Assembly (NCBI RefSeq): GCF_000425025.1
Contig: NZ_AUKZ01000008.1
Coordinates: 16,988 to 80,987, forward strand
Source of the DNA: Streptococcus castoreus DSM 17536
GTDB taxonomy: Bacteria; Bacillota; Bacilli; Lactobacillales; Streptococcaceae
Reading direction: 5' to 3'
Length of the DNA: 64,000 nucleotides
Positions 20,094 to 28,402 of this stretch are shown piece after piece (within the stretch, counting starts at the first letter, position 1; each line of letters opens with the position of its first letter). Under the pieces are notes generated by a model. The model was not told the origin of the DNA. It saw only the letters and a program-made list of their open reading frames with translations, and ran no database searches. The position numbers and the translations under genes were made by a program.

Positions 20094-20686
20094 TGAAACA
20101 TTTAAAAATGAAGGATATTATGACAACAGGTGCTTTTGCAGCTTTATATTTCATATGTGTCGGTTTAGGAACGATAGTGAGTATCTTTTTTGATCACTCC
20201 GGCAATATGCTTTATGCCCCAGCTTTTGCAGCTCTATTAGGTGGAACCGTTTATTTTCTGTTAATAGCCAAACTCCAAAAATTTGGGCCTGTGACGTTAT
20301 TAGGTCTCATCATGGGGGGCTTCTTTTTCCTTAGTGGGCATTTCTTTGCAGCTATGTTTCCAAGTCTTATTTTTGGCTTTTTAGCAGATATTATTGCATC
20401 TCTTGGGAATTACAAATCCAAATGGCTTAATCAAGTCTCATATTTGGTCTTTGCCTTTGTTAATAGCGGACCGATTCTTTTGATGTGGCTACTAAAAGAT
20501 GCTTATATTGATAGCCTGTTGGCACGAGGAAAAGACATGGCATACATTAATCGTGTCATGTATGAATTAACCTTTGCACATGTCAGTTGGTTTGTAGGAA
20601 CGGTGCTTGTGGGTGCTCTTTTAGGTGGTTTCTTTGCTCGTTATTTATTAAGAAAACATTTCATAAAGTCAGGATTTCTATCATGA
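20090..20686 (+). CDS. siaF: ECF-type substrate-specificity membrane protein (Trep_Strep family; SiaF)
   Basis: 198-residue integral membrane protein with about five or six hydrophobic segments and a Gly-rich core (GGFFFLSGHFFAAMF). It resembles the Treponema/Streptococcus Trep_Strep family of small ECF S-component-like proteins. Its neighbours supply a T component and a fused double ATPase, so the three probably form a dedicated ECF transporter. The substrate is unknown; the location in the haem operon is the only hint. Two ATG codons (20090 and 20093) lie side by side at the siaE stop. Confidence 0.8.
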   Translation: MMKHLKMKDIMTTGAFAALYFICVGLGTIVSIFFDHSGNMLYAPAFAALLGGTVYFLLIAKLQKFGPVTLLGLIMGGFFFLSGHFFAAMFPSLIFGFLADIIASLGNYKSKWLNQVSYLVFAFVNSGPILLMWLLKDAYIDSLLARGKDMAYINRVMYELTFAHVSWFVGTVLVGALLGGFFARYLLRKHFIKSGFLS

Positions 20687-21363
20687 GACTTGATGTTAGG
20701 ACTAAATTATTGATGTTAGGACTAGCGAATGCTTGCTTCTTTTTTCGAGTAGAGGGCTGGTTAGAAATGATGGTTGTGGGGGTTTTATGGGCGATCTTAT
20801 ACACCTTGGGAAAACCCCATCTATCGCTTGGTGTGGGATTGGCTTATCTGGTGATGGTTGGTTTATCTTTGGCACCATTGATAGCGTTACCTCCTTATTT
20901 TTATCGTTTGTTGACTTTTGTCTTAGTGGCAGGAAAGCTGATTTACCCTTCTTTCTTGGCGGCTTTGATTGTTATTAAGACCACAACTGTTTATGAATTG
21001 GTTCATGGTCTGCGCAAATGGCATATTCCTGAAGTTTGGCTTTTAACGTTTGCGGTTATGTTTCGCTTTTTGCCACTTATTAGGCAAGAAAGTCGAATCA
21101 TTCACCGTTCTTTAAAAATTAGAGGAATTTTCTTGAACAATTGGGCTATTTTGACGAAGCCTAAGCAATATTTAGAATATTTGCTGGTTCCCTTGTTACT
21201 GTCTTTGATACGTAGTAGCCACGAGCTAACCATCGCCAGTCTAACAAAAGGCTTGGCTGTCAAAAGAGGTGCTAGCGAGTGCTTTAAATCATACCTAACA
21301 TGGAAGGATTGGGGGGTACAGCTTTGGATCATCATCACCATCGCCATTATGATTGCCCAGTAA
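20683..21363 (+). CDS. siaG: ECF transporter T component (EcfT-like; SiaG)
   Basis: 226-residue membrane protein of the CbiQ/EcfT family: an N-terminal DxRTKLL motif, several hydrophobic segments, and a C-terminal cytoplasmic coupling region with RSS..LTIAS.TKGL that resembles the Arg-containing helices that contact ATPases. The start at 20683 makes an ATGA overlap with siaF. Couples ATP hydrolysis by the next gene product to the S component. Confidence 0.85.
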   Translation: MRLDVRTKLLMLGLANACFFFRVEGWLEMMVVGVLWAILYTLGKPHLSLGVGLAYLVMVGLSLAPLIALPPYFYRLLTFVLVAGKLIYPSFLAALIVIKTTTVYELVHGLRKWHIPEVWLLTFAVMFRFLPLIRQESRIIHRSLKIRGIFLNNWAILTKPKQYLEYLLVPLLLSLIRSSHELTIASLTKGLAVKRGASECFKSYLTWKDWGVQLWIIITIAIMIAQ

Positions 21364-22754
21364 TCACAGCAAAAGACTTGGCATTTACCTACTGTCATGG
21401 GCAGCAGACAGCTTGTCAAATGGCTAACTGTCAAATCACTTCAGGACAGTTGATTGTTCTTTGTGGACAATCGGGTTCGGGGAAATCAACTTTTTTAAAA
21501 CTTCTGAATGGTCTTATTCCTGATTATTATGCTGGCGAATTGCAAGGCAGATTAGAGGTAGCTGATTGCCAAGCAGGTAAAGACACTATTGAAACTTTTT
21601 CTCAGTCTGTGGCTTCTGTATTTCAAAATCCGGCTAGCCAGTTTTTCTATCGGGAAGTCCAGCATGAATTGGTTTTTCCCTGTGAAAATCAGGGGCTTGA
21701 ACCAAGTCTTATCATGGGACGTTTGAAAACATTGGCACAAGATTTTGATTTTCAAGACCTACTAGATAGAGATATGTTTCACCTATCTGGCGGGCAAAAA
21801 CAACGGGTTGCCATTGCCACAGCAATTATGCAAGGCACAGCTATTATGGTCTTTGATGAGCCAACTGCTAATTTGGATCAAGCTGGCATAAAAGCTGTGA
21901 AAACTTACCTTGGACAGCTAAAGGCGGCAGGAAAAACCATTATTATCGCCGAACATCGTTTGCACTACTTGACGGACTTGGCTGACCAGTTTTTTTACTT
22001 TGATCAAGGACGGTTGGCAGATGTTTTGACTTCCAAAGATCTACTAGACTTGAAAGACCAAGATCGTTGCGCACTTGGTTTACGGCGTTTGGAGTTAGCT
22101 GACTTAATTCCGGCTTTAGCCGAAAAAAGTTCTAGTGACCACTATGACACGAGTCACGAGTTACAAATCAAACACTTAACCGTCAAAGCGGGTTCAAGAA
22201 CGCTTTGCCAGATTGACCAATTGAGTTTTGCAGCTGGTAAGATTTCAGGCATTACGGGTCCAAATGGTCTAGGAAAATCTCAACTTGTCGCCTATTTAGC
22301 GGGGATTTTAGAAGATAAAAAAGCTTGCATTAGTTTCCAAGGAACCCCCTTATCTGCCAAGGACCGTTTACAAAAAACAAGTTTGGTCATGCAAGATGTT
22401 AGCTTGCAACTATTTGCAGAATCCGTTTTGAAAGAAGTTAACTTGGGACATGACGTCCATCCTGAAACAGAGGCAGTGCTTGAGCGTTTAGGTTTGGCAA
22501 ATCTTTTGGAGAGACATCCTGCCAGTTTGTCCGGTGGAGAACAGCAACGGGTTATGATTGCAGCAAGCCTTTTATCAGAAAAAGACTTGTTGATTTTTGA
22601 CGAACCAAGTAGTGGACTTGACCTTCTTCAAATGGAGACCTTAGCACATTTGCTTGATGATTTGAAAGCCCAAAACAAGGTGGTTATTCTCATCTCACAT
22701 GACGAAGAACTCTTGGCAACTGTCTGCGATAGCATTTACCAAATGAAACCATAA
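21300..22754 (+). CDS. siaH: ECF transporter ATPase with two fused nucleotide-binding domains (SiaH)
   Basis: Two ABC ATPase domains in one chain of up to 484 residues. Domain 1 (about 25-240): Walker A GQSGSGKST, signature LSGGQKQRV, Walker B MVFDEPTANLD. Domain 2 (about 285-480): GPNGLGKSQ, LSGGEQQRV, LIFDEPSSGLD. It thus replaces separate EcfA1/A2 subunits. The start is uncertain: ATG 21300 lies 63 bp inside siaG with no good ribosome site and gives a His-rich leader, while TTG at 21324 follows a run of six G. Homology begins only near residue 22. Last gene of the haem operon. Confidence 0.83.
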   Translation: MEGLGGTALDHHHHRHYDCPVITAKDLAFTYCHGQQTACQMANCQITSGQLIVLCGQSGSGKSTFLKLLNGLIPDYYAGELQGRLEVADCQAGKDTIETFSQSVASVFQNPASQFFYREVQHELVFPCENQGLEPSLIMGRLKTLAQDFDFQDLLDRDMFHLSGGQKQRVAIATAIMQGTAIMVFDEPTANLDQAGIKAVKTYLGQLKAAGKTIIIAEHRLHYLTDLADQFFYFDQGRLADVLTSKDLLDLKDQDRCALGLRRLELADLIPALAEKSSSDHYDTSHELQIKHLTVKAGSRTLCQIDQLSFAAGKISGITGPNGLGKSQLVAYLAGILEDKKACISFQGTPLSAKDRLQKTSLVMQDVSLQLFAESVLKEVNLGHDVHPETEAVLERLGLANLLERHPASLSGGEQQRVMIAASLLSEKDLLIFDEPSSGLDLLQMETLAHLLDDLKAQNKVVILISHDEELLATVCDSIYQMKP

Positions 22755-22810
22755 AAGACGGATAAGAATTTTTCAAAAAGTCTAAATGCTTTTATCTGAA
22801 AATAAGTTGA

Positions 22811-22840
22811 AACTCTTGTATAATAGGTACAAGAGTTTTT
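22811..22840 (+). terminator. Intrinsic terminator of the haem operon, overlapping the recG -10
   Basis: A 10-bp perfect stem (22811-22820 with 22828-22837) with a 7-nt loop is followed by Ts. A TATAAT hexamer (22819-22824) spans the top of the left arm and the loop, so a terminator and a candidate recG promoter share the same bases. Confidence 0.75.
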
Positions 22841-22861
22841 GTGAAAGATGATAGGAAAAAG

Positions 22862-24877
22862 ATGTTGCTAAAAGCCCCCATTGCTGTTTTAAAAGGCTTA
22901 GGACCTAAATCGGCAGAGAAATTTCAAAAATTAGGTATTTATCAAATAGAAGAACTCTTGCTCTATTATCCTTTTCGTTATGAGGATTTTAAGAGTAAGT
23001 CAGTTTTTGAGCTTTTAGATGGTGAAAAAGCGGTCATCACTGGAACGATTGTCACACCACCAAACGTTCAATATTATGGCTTTAAGCGTAATCGCTTAAC
23101 CTTTAAATTAAGACAAGGAGAAGTCGTTATTGGAATTAGCTTTTTCAATCAACCGTACTTGCAAGATAAATTGGTTTTGGGAAGTGAGGTTGCTATTTTT
23201 GGAAAATGGGATCAGAAAAAAACAGCGTTAACAGGAATGAAATTGCTCATGACCTTAGAAGAAGATTTACAGCCTGTTTATCATGTGGCACAAGGCATTA
23301 GTCAGACAGCCTTAATCAAAGCCATCAAGTCAGCTTTTGATAGTGGTGCTTTAGAAGAATTAGAGGAAAACTTACCTGACTGTCTGATTCAAAAATACCG
23401 ATTAATGCCTAGGCGACAGGCCGTTTATGCCATGCATTTTCCTAAGGATTTACAGGATTATAAATTGGCTTTACGCCGAATCAAATTTGAAGAACTTTTT
23501 TATTTTCAAATGCAGTTGCAAGTCTTGAAGAGAGCAAATAAATCCGAAAGTAATGGGCTTATTATAGCCTTTGATCAAGAACAAATGACAGATAAAGTAG
23601 CTGCTCTGCCGTTTCCACTGACTAAAGCACAAGAGCGAAGCTTAACAGAAATTTTAAAGGATATGGCTTCTGGCGCTCACATGAATCGGCTATTGCAAGG
23701 AGATGTTGGTTCTGGCAAGACCGTTATTGCTAGTCTAGCCATGTATGCTGCCAGCCTAGCAGGTTTTCAGTCAGCGTTGATGGTGCCAACAGAACTGTTA
23801 GCAGAGCAACATTATGATAGCTTGAAACAGTTCTTTCCTGATTTATCCATTGCCATATTAACATCTGGCATGAAAATATCGCAAAGACGAACCGTTTTAG
23901 AAGCCATTGCTGCCGGATCGGTGGACATGATTGTGGGAACGCACGCACTTATTCAAGATGCTGTTCAATACCACAAATTGGGACTTGTAATTACAGACGA
24001 ACAGCACCGTTTTGGGGTTAAGCAACGCCGTATTTTCCGTGAAAAAGGGGACAACCCTGACGTTCTAATGATGACTGCAACCCCTATTCCAAGAACACTT
24101 GCGATAACAACCTACGGGGAGATGGATATTTCTATTATTGACGAATTGCCAGCGGGGCGAAAACCTATTGTGACACGTTGGGTCAAGCATCAAGAGTTAG
24201 ATATGGTTCTCGCTTGGATGGCAAGAGAAATAGCACAAGGGGCACAAGCTTATGTCATTTCCCCTTTGATTGAAGAGTCTGAAGCCCTAGACCTCAAAAA
24301 TGCTGTTGCCTTGGAAGCAGAGTTAAAGGCTTATTTCAAAGCATCTGTCCGCATTGCTCTAATGCATGGCAAAATGAAAACTGACGAAAAAGAGACTATT
24401 ATGCAAGCCTTCAAAGCTCGGGAAATTGATCTTTTGGTTTCCACAACAGTAATTGAAGTTGGCGTCAATGTTCCGAATGCCACCATTATGGTGGTTATGG
24501 ATGCTGATCGTTTTGGGCTAAGTCAACTGCATCAGTTAAGAGGGCGTGTTGGACGTGGACACAAACAATCTTATGCGATTTTAGTTGCCAATCCTAAAAC
24601 GGAATCTGGAAAGGAAAGAATGGTTATTATGACCAAAACAACTGACGGTTTTGTTCTTGCTGAGGCAGACCTCAAAATGAGGGGGGCAGGGGAAATTTTT
24701 GGGACACGTCAATCAGGGATTCCTGAATTTAAGACGGCTAACATTGTAGAAGATTACCCGATCTTAGAAGAAGCTCGTAAAGTAGCTTCAGAAATTGTGG
24801 CAGATCCCCATTGGACTAGCCAAAAAGAATGGCAAAGCATTGTTGCGCATATTGACTCCCAAGCTGATCTTGATTAG
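22862..24877 (+). CDS. recG: ATP-dependent DNA helicase RecG
   Basis: Branch-migrating helicase for stalled forks and Holliday junctions. The 671-residue protein has an N-terminal wedge/OB region, then superfamily 2 motifs: Walker A LQGDVGSGKT (about residue 280), the DEQHRFGVKQR box (II), MTATPIPRTL (III), and the C-terminal LHQLRGRVGRG (VI). The start at 22862 gives standard length; a GTG at 22841 would add seven residues but abuts the terminator T-run. It lies 108 bp after siaH and is transcriptionally separate. Confidence 0.96.
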   Translation: MLLKAPIAVLKGLGPKSAEKFQKLGIYQIEELLLYYPFRYEDFKSKSVFELLDGEKAVITGTIVTPPNVQYYGFKRNRLTFKLRQGEVVIGISFFNQPYLQDKLVLGSEVAIFGKWDQKKTALTGMKLLMTLEEDLQPVYHVAQGISQTALIKAIKSAFDSGALEELEENLPDCLIQKYRLMPRRQAVYAMHFPKDLQDYKLALRRIKFEELFYFQMQLQVLKRANKSESNGLIIAFDQEQMTDKVAALPFPLTKAQERSLTEILKDMASGAHMNRLLQGDVGSGKTVIASLAMYAASLAGFQSALMVPTELLAEQHYDSLKQFFPDLSIAILTSGMKISQRRTVLEAIAAGSVDMIVGTHALIQDAVQYHKLGLVITDEQHRFGVKQRRIFREKGDNPDVLMMTATPIPRTLAITTYGEMDISIIDELPAGRKPIVTRWVKHQELDMVLAWMAREIAQGAQAYVISPLIEESEALDLKNAVALEAELKAYFKASVRIALMHGKMKTDEKETIMQAFKAREIDLLVSTTVIEVGVNVPNATIMVVMDADRFGLSQLHQLRGRVGRGHKQSYAILVANPKTESGKERMVIMTKTTDGFVLAEADLKMRGAGEIFGTRQSGIPEFKTANIVEDYPILEEARKVASEIVADPHWTSQKEWQSIVAHIDSQADLD

Positions 24878-25004
24878 AAAACACTTAATGACTAGGGGCA
24901 TAACTTCACCAAAAATACTAGCAATGAGAAAGGCTTAGAAAATAACAAAATACGAAAAAATACGATATACCTTGATTTAAGCACTACCAACTAGGCATTT
25001 CGTC

Positions 25005-25056
25005 AATTTAAAAAGGAAGGAACTCTTGTCTAGAGTGGGTCCTTCCTTTTTAAATT
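25005..25056. terminator. Bidirectional terminator between recG and asparaginase
   Basis: A 17-bp perfect outer stem (25005-25021 with 25040-25056) contains an A-run and a T-run, with a 4-bp inner stem. It can end convergent transcripts of recG (+) and the asparaginase gene (-). Confidence 0.8.
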
Positions 25057-25127
25057 GCTGATCGCTAAAATCTCTGAGTCATTTTTCAGTAGGTTCGTTA
25101 AGAGACAGAACAGGTTGCCGATGTCTT

Positions 25128-26093
25128 TCAACCTTCGATGTAGTCTTTCAATGCCTGATCAGAAAGCCCAGCATTTAGTGCAATCAGAAGTTTTAAGCGA
25201 GCCTTGGGAGCGTTTAGTTCTTTGACGAACATGACACCAGCTTCTTGTAACATGGCACCTCCACCTTGGTAACCATAGACAGGCTCAGCCATGCCATTAA
25301 AGCATCGTGAAACCAAGACAACAGGAATCCCTAAAGCAATTAATTTTTGAATTTCAGTGACTGCTAACGGAGGGACATTGCCAGCACCAAGCGCTTCAAT
25401 GACTAGTCCTTGGATGCTATCAGGTGTTAAGAGACTTAGAATACTGCCATCCCCCATGCCAGCATATGCCTTAATGATAGGAACGGTTCCTGAAATTTTC
25501 CGAATATCAAAGCGAACACGAGGCTCGGCATGTTTGAAAAAAAGTAAATCGTCCTTCATGACAACCCCTAATGGTCCGTGAGTCGGTGTTTGGAAGGTTG
25601 AAATATTAGTTGTGTGGGTCTTTGTGACATATTTAGCGGCATGAATCTCATCGTTCATGACGACAAGAACCCCCTTATCCTTAGCTTTGTCACTGTTTGC
25701 TACTCTCAGAGCGGTTAGATAATTGTAAACACCATCACTTCCAATTTCATTGGAAGATCTCATAGCACCAGTCATAACAATAGGCATGTCGGCAGGTAAA
25801 GCCATGGTATCTAGAAAATAAGCCGTTTCCTCCAATGTATCTGTTCCATGAGTGATAACCACAGCATCAAATTGGTCGGCTCTTTCTTGGATATAATGGA
25901 AAATAGACAACATATGGTAAGGTGTAATGTGGGGACTTGGGAGATTTAAAAAATCAACAACAGTTAGCTGGAAATCCTCAGTAGCCAAGCCAACTTGAGT
26001 CATAGGATTATTTTGATTAGGGAAAACTTTTCCAGAGTCATCAGCCTGCATGGAAATGGTTCCACCAGTGTGTAAAACAAGGATTTCTTTCAT
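25128..26093 (-). CDS. ansA: L-asparaginase, type I (cytoplasmic)
   Basis: Hydrolyses asparagine to aspartate and ammonia. The 321 residues start with the active-site LHTGGTISM and contain the second signature THGTDTLEETAYFLD at about residue 80-95 and the following GAMRSSNEIGSDG. No signal peptide, so the cytoplasmic low-affinity type is likely. It is transcribed towards recG and shares a 72-bp divergent promoter region with the HAD gene. Confidence 0.93.
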   Translation of the reverse strand: MKEILVLHTGGTISMQADDSGKVFPNQNNPMTQVGLATEDFQLTVVDFLNLPSPHITPYHMLSIFHYIQERADQFDAVVITHGTDTLEETAYFLDTMALPADMPIVMTGAMRSSNEIGSDGVYNYLTALRVANSDKAKDKGVLVVMNDEIHAAKYVTKTHTTNISTFQTPTHGPLGVVMKDDLLFFKHAEPRVRFDIRKISGTVPIIKAYAGMGDGSILSLLTPDSIQGLVIEALGAGNVPPLAVTEIQKLIALGIPVVLVSRCFNGMAEPVYGYQGGGAMLQEAGVMFVKELNAPKARLKLLIALNAGLSDQALKDYIEG

Positions 26094-26120
26094 TCTAATT
26101 GATTACTTCTTTCAAATTTG

Positions 26121-26129
26121 TGATATAAT
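26121..26129 (+). promoter_or_regulatory. Extended -10 promoter of the HAD-MazG gene
   Basis: TG-A-TATAAT, 36 bp before the TTG start, within the divergent spacer shared with the asparaginase gene. Confidence 0.55.
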
Positions 26130-26165
26130 CTATTTTATCATAAACAGAAGAGAGAACAGAAGGTT

Positions 26166-27563
26166 TTGACAATAAAAGCAGTCTTTTTCGACATTGACGG
26201 CACCCTCCTCAATGATCGTAAAAATGTCCAAAAAACGACACAAAAAGCCATTCAACAGTTAAAAAATCAGGGCATTATGGTTGGTTTAGCAACTGGTCGT
26301 GGACCTGGTTTTGTTCAACCTTTTTTGGAAAATTTTGGGCTTGATTTTGCAGTTACCTATAATGGGCAGTACATTTTAACACGTGACAAGGTTCTATACC
26401 AAAATCAGTTACCTAAATCAATGATTTATAAAATTATCCGTTATGCCAGTGACAAAAAACGGGAAGTTTCCTTGGGGACGGCATCTGGTCTAGCTGGTTC
26501 ACGTATTATTGACATGGGGACAAGTCCGTTTGGGCAAATTGTTAGCAGTATTGTACCAAAAAGTTGGGCAAAAACAGTAGAAGGCAGTTTTAAGCATTTG
26601 ATTCGTCGGATAAAACCACAAAGTTTTAGCCATCTGGTGACCATTATGCGAGAGCCTATCTATCAAATTGTTTTGGTTGCTTCTGCGGATGAGACAGGCA
26701 AAATTCAGGAGAAATTTCCACATATTAAAATAACCAGAAGTAGCCCTTATTCTATTGATTTGATCTCGGTTGACCAGTCAAAAGTCAAAGGAATTGAGCG
26801 CTTAGGAGAGATGTTTGGCTTTGAATTGTCCGAGGTAATGGCTTTTGGCGATTCAGACAATGATTTGGAGATGTTATCTGGTGTTGGGATCGGTGTTGCT
26901 ATGGGAAATGCAGAAGCTGTGGTTAAGAGTGGAGCACATTTTACAACAGCTTCAAATAATAACGATGGGATTTCAAAAGCCTTGGCACATTATGGCTTAA
27001 TTCATTTCGATGTTGAAAAAAGTTTCAAAAGTCGTGATGAAAACTTCAACAAGGTTAAAGATTTCCACCGTCTCATGGATGGGGATACCATTGAAACACC
27101 AAAAAGTTATGCTTTAGTGGAAGCAAGTCATCGGGCTGATTTTAAAGTGGAAGAAATCGTTGAATTTCTTTACGCTGCCAGCAAGGGAGATAAGCAGCAA
27201 TTTACCCAGTCTTTGCTTGATATGCACGCGGCTATTGACAAAGCTGCTGATAAAGTGCAATCTAAAAAACACTCAGAATCACCACTCGTTGGTCAGGTAG
27301 ATGCCTTGGCAGATTTGCTTTACTTCACCTACGGTTCTTTTGTTTTAATGGGTGTTGACCCACAACCTATCTTTGAAACGGTACATGAAGCCAATATGGG
27401 CAAAATTTTCCCTGATGGAAAACCTCATTTTGATCCGGTTACCCATAAAATTCAAAAGCCTACTGATTGGGAAGAACGCTATGCACCAGAAACAGCGATC
27501 AAAAAAGAATTAGATAAACAATTGCAAAAATCACTCCAACGTCTTGAAAAACAGAAATCGTAA
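26166..27563 (+). CDS. Cof-type HAD phosphatase fused to a MazG-like pyrophosphohydrolase domain
   Basis: The 465-residue protein has a standard Cof/IIB HAD hydrolase in residues 1-275: nucleophile motif FDIDGTL (D9, D11) and metal motif GDSDND near 228. Such proteins usually end there. Here about 180 more residues follow (285-465) that look like an all-helical MazG/PRA-PH domain: E329-E330-xx-E333 on one helix, D379-xxx-D383 (VDALADLLY) on the next, and the HEANMGKIF segment typical of MazG-like folds. Dephosphorylation of sugar or nucleotide phosphates plus NTP clean-up is an inference. The start is TTG with AGAAGG upstream; a 28-bp hairpin follows the stop. Confidence 0.8.
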   Translation: MTIKAVFFDIDGTLLNDRKNVQKTTQKAIQQLKNQGIMVGLATGRGPGFVQPFLENFGLDFAVTYNGQYILTRDKVLYQNQLPKSMIYKIIRYASDKKREVSLGTASGLAGSRIIDMGTSPFGQIVSSIVPKSWAKTVEGSFKHLIRRIKPQSFSHLVTIMREPIYQIVLVASADETGKIQEKFPHIKITRSSPYSIDLISVDQSKVKGIERLGEMFGFELSEVMAFGDSDNDLEMLSGVGIGVAMGNAEAVVKSGAHFTTASNNNDGISKALAHYGLIHFDVEKSFKSRDENFNKVKDFHRLMDGDTIETPKSYALVEASHRADFKVEEIVEFLYAASKGDKQQFTQSLLDMHAAIDKAADKVQSKKHSESPLVGQVDALADLLYFTYGSFVLMGVDPQPIFETVHEANMGKIFPDGKPHFDPVTHKIQKPTDWEERYAPETAIKKELDKQLQKSLQRLEKQKS

Positions 27564-27566
27564 GTG

Positions 27567-27629
27567 ATTGCACCAAACACAAACAGCGTCTAAGTAAAAT
27601 GCTTAGACGCTGTTTGTGTTTGGTGCAAT
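27567..27629. terminator. Long perfect hairpin between convergent HAD and usp genes
   Basis: A 28-bp perfect inverted repeat (27567-27594 with 27602-27629) with a 7-nt loop, 3 bp after the HAD stop and 5 bp before the usp stop. No T-tract of normal length on either side. Probably a bidirectional transcript end or mRNA-stabilising structure. Confidence 0.7.
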
Positions 27630-27634
27630 AGTTA

Positions 27635-28087
27635 TTAAAAGCTTTTGGTGTTGTCACGCACAACAAGCAAATCAACCTTGGCGTGACGTAAAATATACTC
27701 AGACGATGAACCGATAAGTAAGCGTTCAAAGGTATTGAGACCGGTAGCACCGACCATGATTAAATCAATTTTTTCACGATCTGGAATTGTCTGAGCCAAC
27801 AAGGTTTTGGGATTACCAAATTCGATAATTTGTCTAACATCGTTTAGTCCCGCAGCACGTGCCTGCTTTTCAAAATTAGCCAAGACCTCCTTGGCTTCTT
27901 GCTCCAGCTTGTCATAAATATAAGTATCAAATGTGGCAACACTCTGCAAAGCGCGTGTATCAATGACATGGGTCAAAAATAGAGAGGCACCATTACGCAG
28001 TGCAACAGTAACACCTTTATTGAAGGCTAATTCAGACTCGTAAGAACCATCAATGGCAACGAGGATGCGTTCGTATTTTTGTGACAT
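27635..28087 (-). CDS. Universal stress protein, UspA family
   Basis: 150-residue cytoplasmic protein of the UspA fold: N-terminal RILVAIDGSYESELAFNKG (beta 1 and the conserved Asp), and the C-terminal nucleotide-binding region with GATGLNTFERLLIGSSSEYILRHA, containing the G-x2-G-x9-G-S/T pattern of ATP-binding Usp proteins. Start at 28087 has GGAGGG about 7 nt upstream; an upstream in-frame ATG at 28120 lacks this. Client process unknown. Confidence 0.92.
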   Translation of the reverse strand: MSQKYERILVAIDGSYESELAFNKGVTVALRNGASLFLTHVIDTRALQSVATFDTYIYDKLEQEAKEVLANFEKQARAAGLNDVRQIIEFGNPKTLLAQTIPDREKIDLIMVGATGLNTFERLLIGSSSEYILRHAKVDLLVVRDNTKSF

Positions 28088-28140
28088 AAGCTTGCCCTCC
28101 TTTAAAATGTTATCAAACAATAGATCTTATTGCTATCCTT

Positions 28141-28169
28141 ATTATACTTCTTTTTTTGAAGATTTGAAA
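28141..28169 (-). promoter_or_regulatory. usp promoter
   Basis: On the minus strand TTTCAA (28169-28164) and TATAAT (28146-28141) are spaced 17 bp, ending 53 bp upstream of the usp start. Confidence 0.6.
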
Positions 28170-28177
28170 GCGTTTCA
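28165..28177. promoter_or_regulatory. cre-like palindrome over the usp -35
   Basis: TGAAAGCGTTTCA is a perfect palindrome around CG resembling a CcpA catabolite-response element, but one base shorter than the usual 14-nt core. It overlaps the -35 box, where binding would repress. Confidence 0.35.
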
Positions 28178-28322
28178 GTGATTTTCCTGAAATAGAAAGA
28201 GATGTGATTTTCGATAGTTTCTAAAATGACTAAAAATGACTTTACAAAGGTCATAAACCTGTTGACAACTCTTAGAAAAATAGCTTTAGAAAATACCTTG
28301 ACGAGGTTTTTTTTAATCAGTG

Positions 28323-28354
28323 TTATCCCTTGGTAGATGGGATAATTTCTTTTT
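28323..28354 (+). terminator. Terminator-like hairpin upstream of the aminotransferase promoter
   Basis: TTATCCC and GGGATAA (28323-28329 with 28339-28345) enclose a 9-nt loop and are followed by TTTCTTTTT. No gene on this strand ends here, so it is an orphan terminator or part of an unrecognised short transcript. The rest of the 315-bp gap between usp and the aminotransferase holds only the two promoters. Confidence 0.4.
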
Positions 28355-28372
28355 ATTTTACCTGTTTTAGGG

Positions 28373-28378
28373 TATAAT
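28373..28378 (+). promoter_or_regulatory. -10 element of the aminotransferase promoter
   Basis: TATAAT ends one base before an in-frame ATG at 28379, which shows that the downstream ATG at 28403 must be the real start. Confidence 0.5.
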
Positions 28379-28402
28379 ATGGGGTACGAGGTAAATGAGG
28401 TT

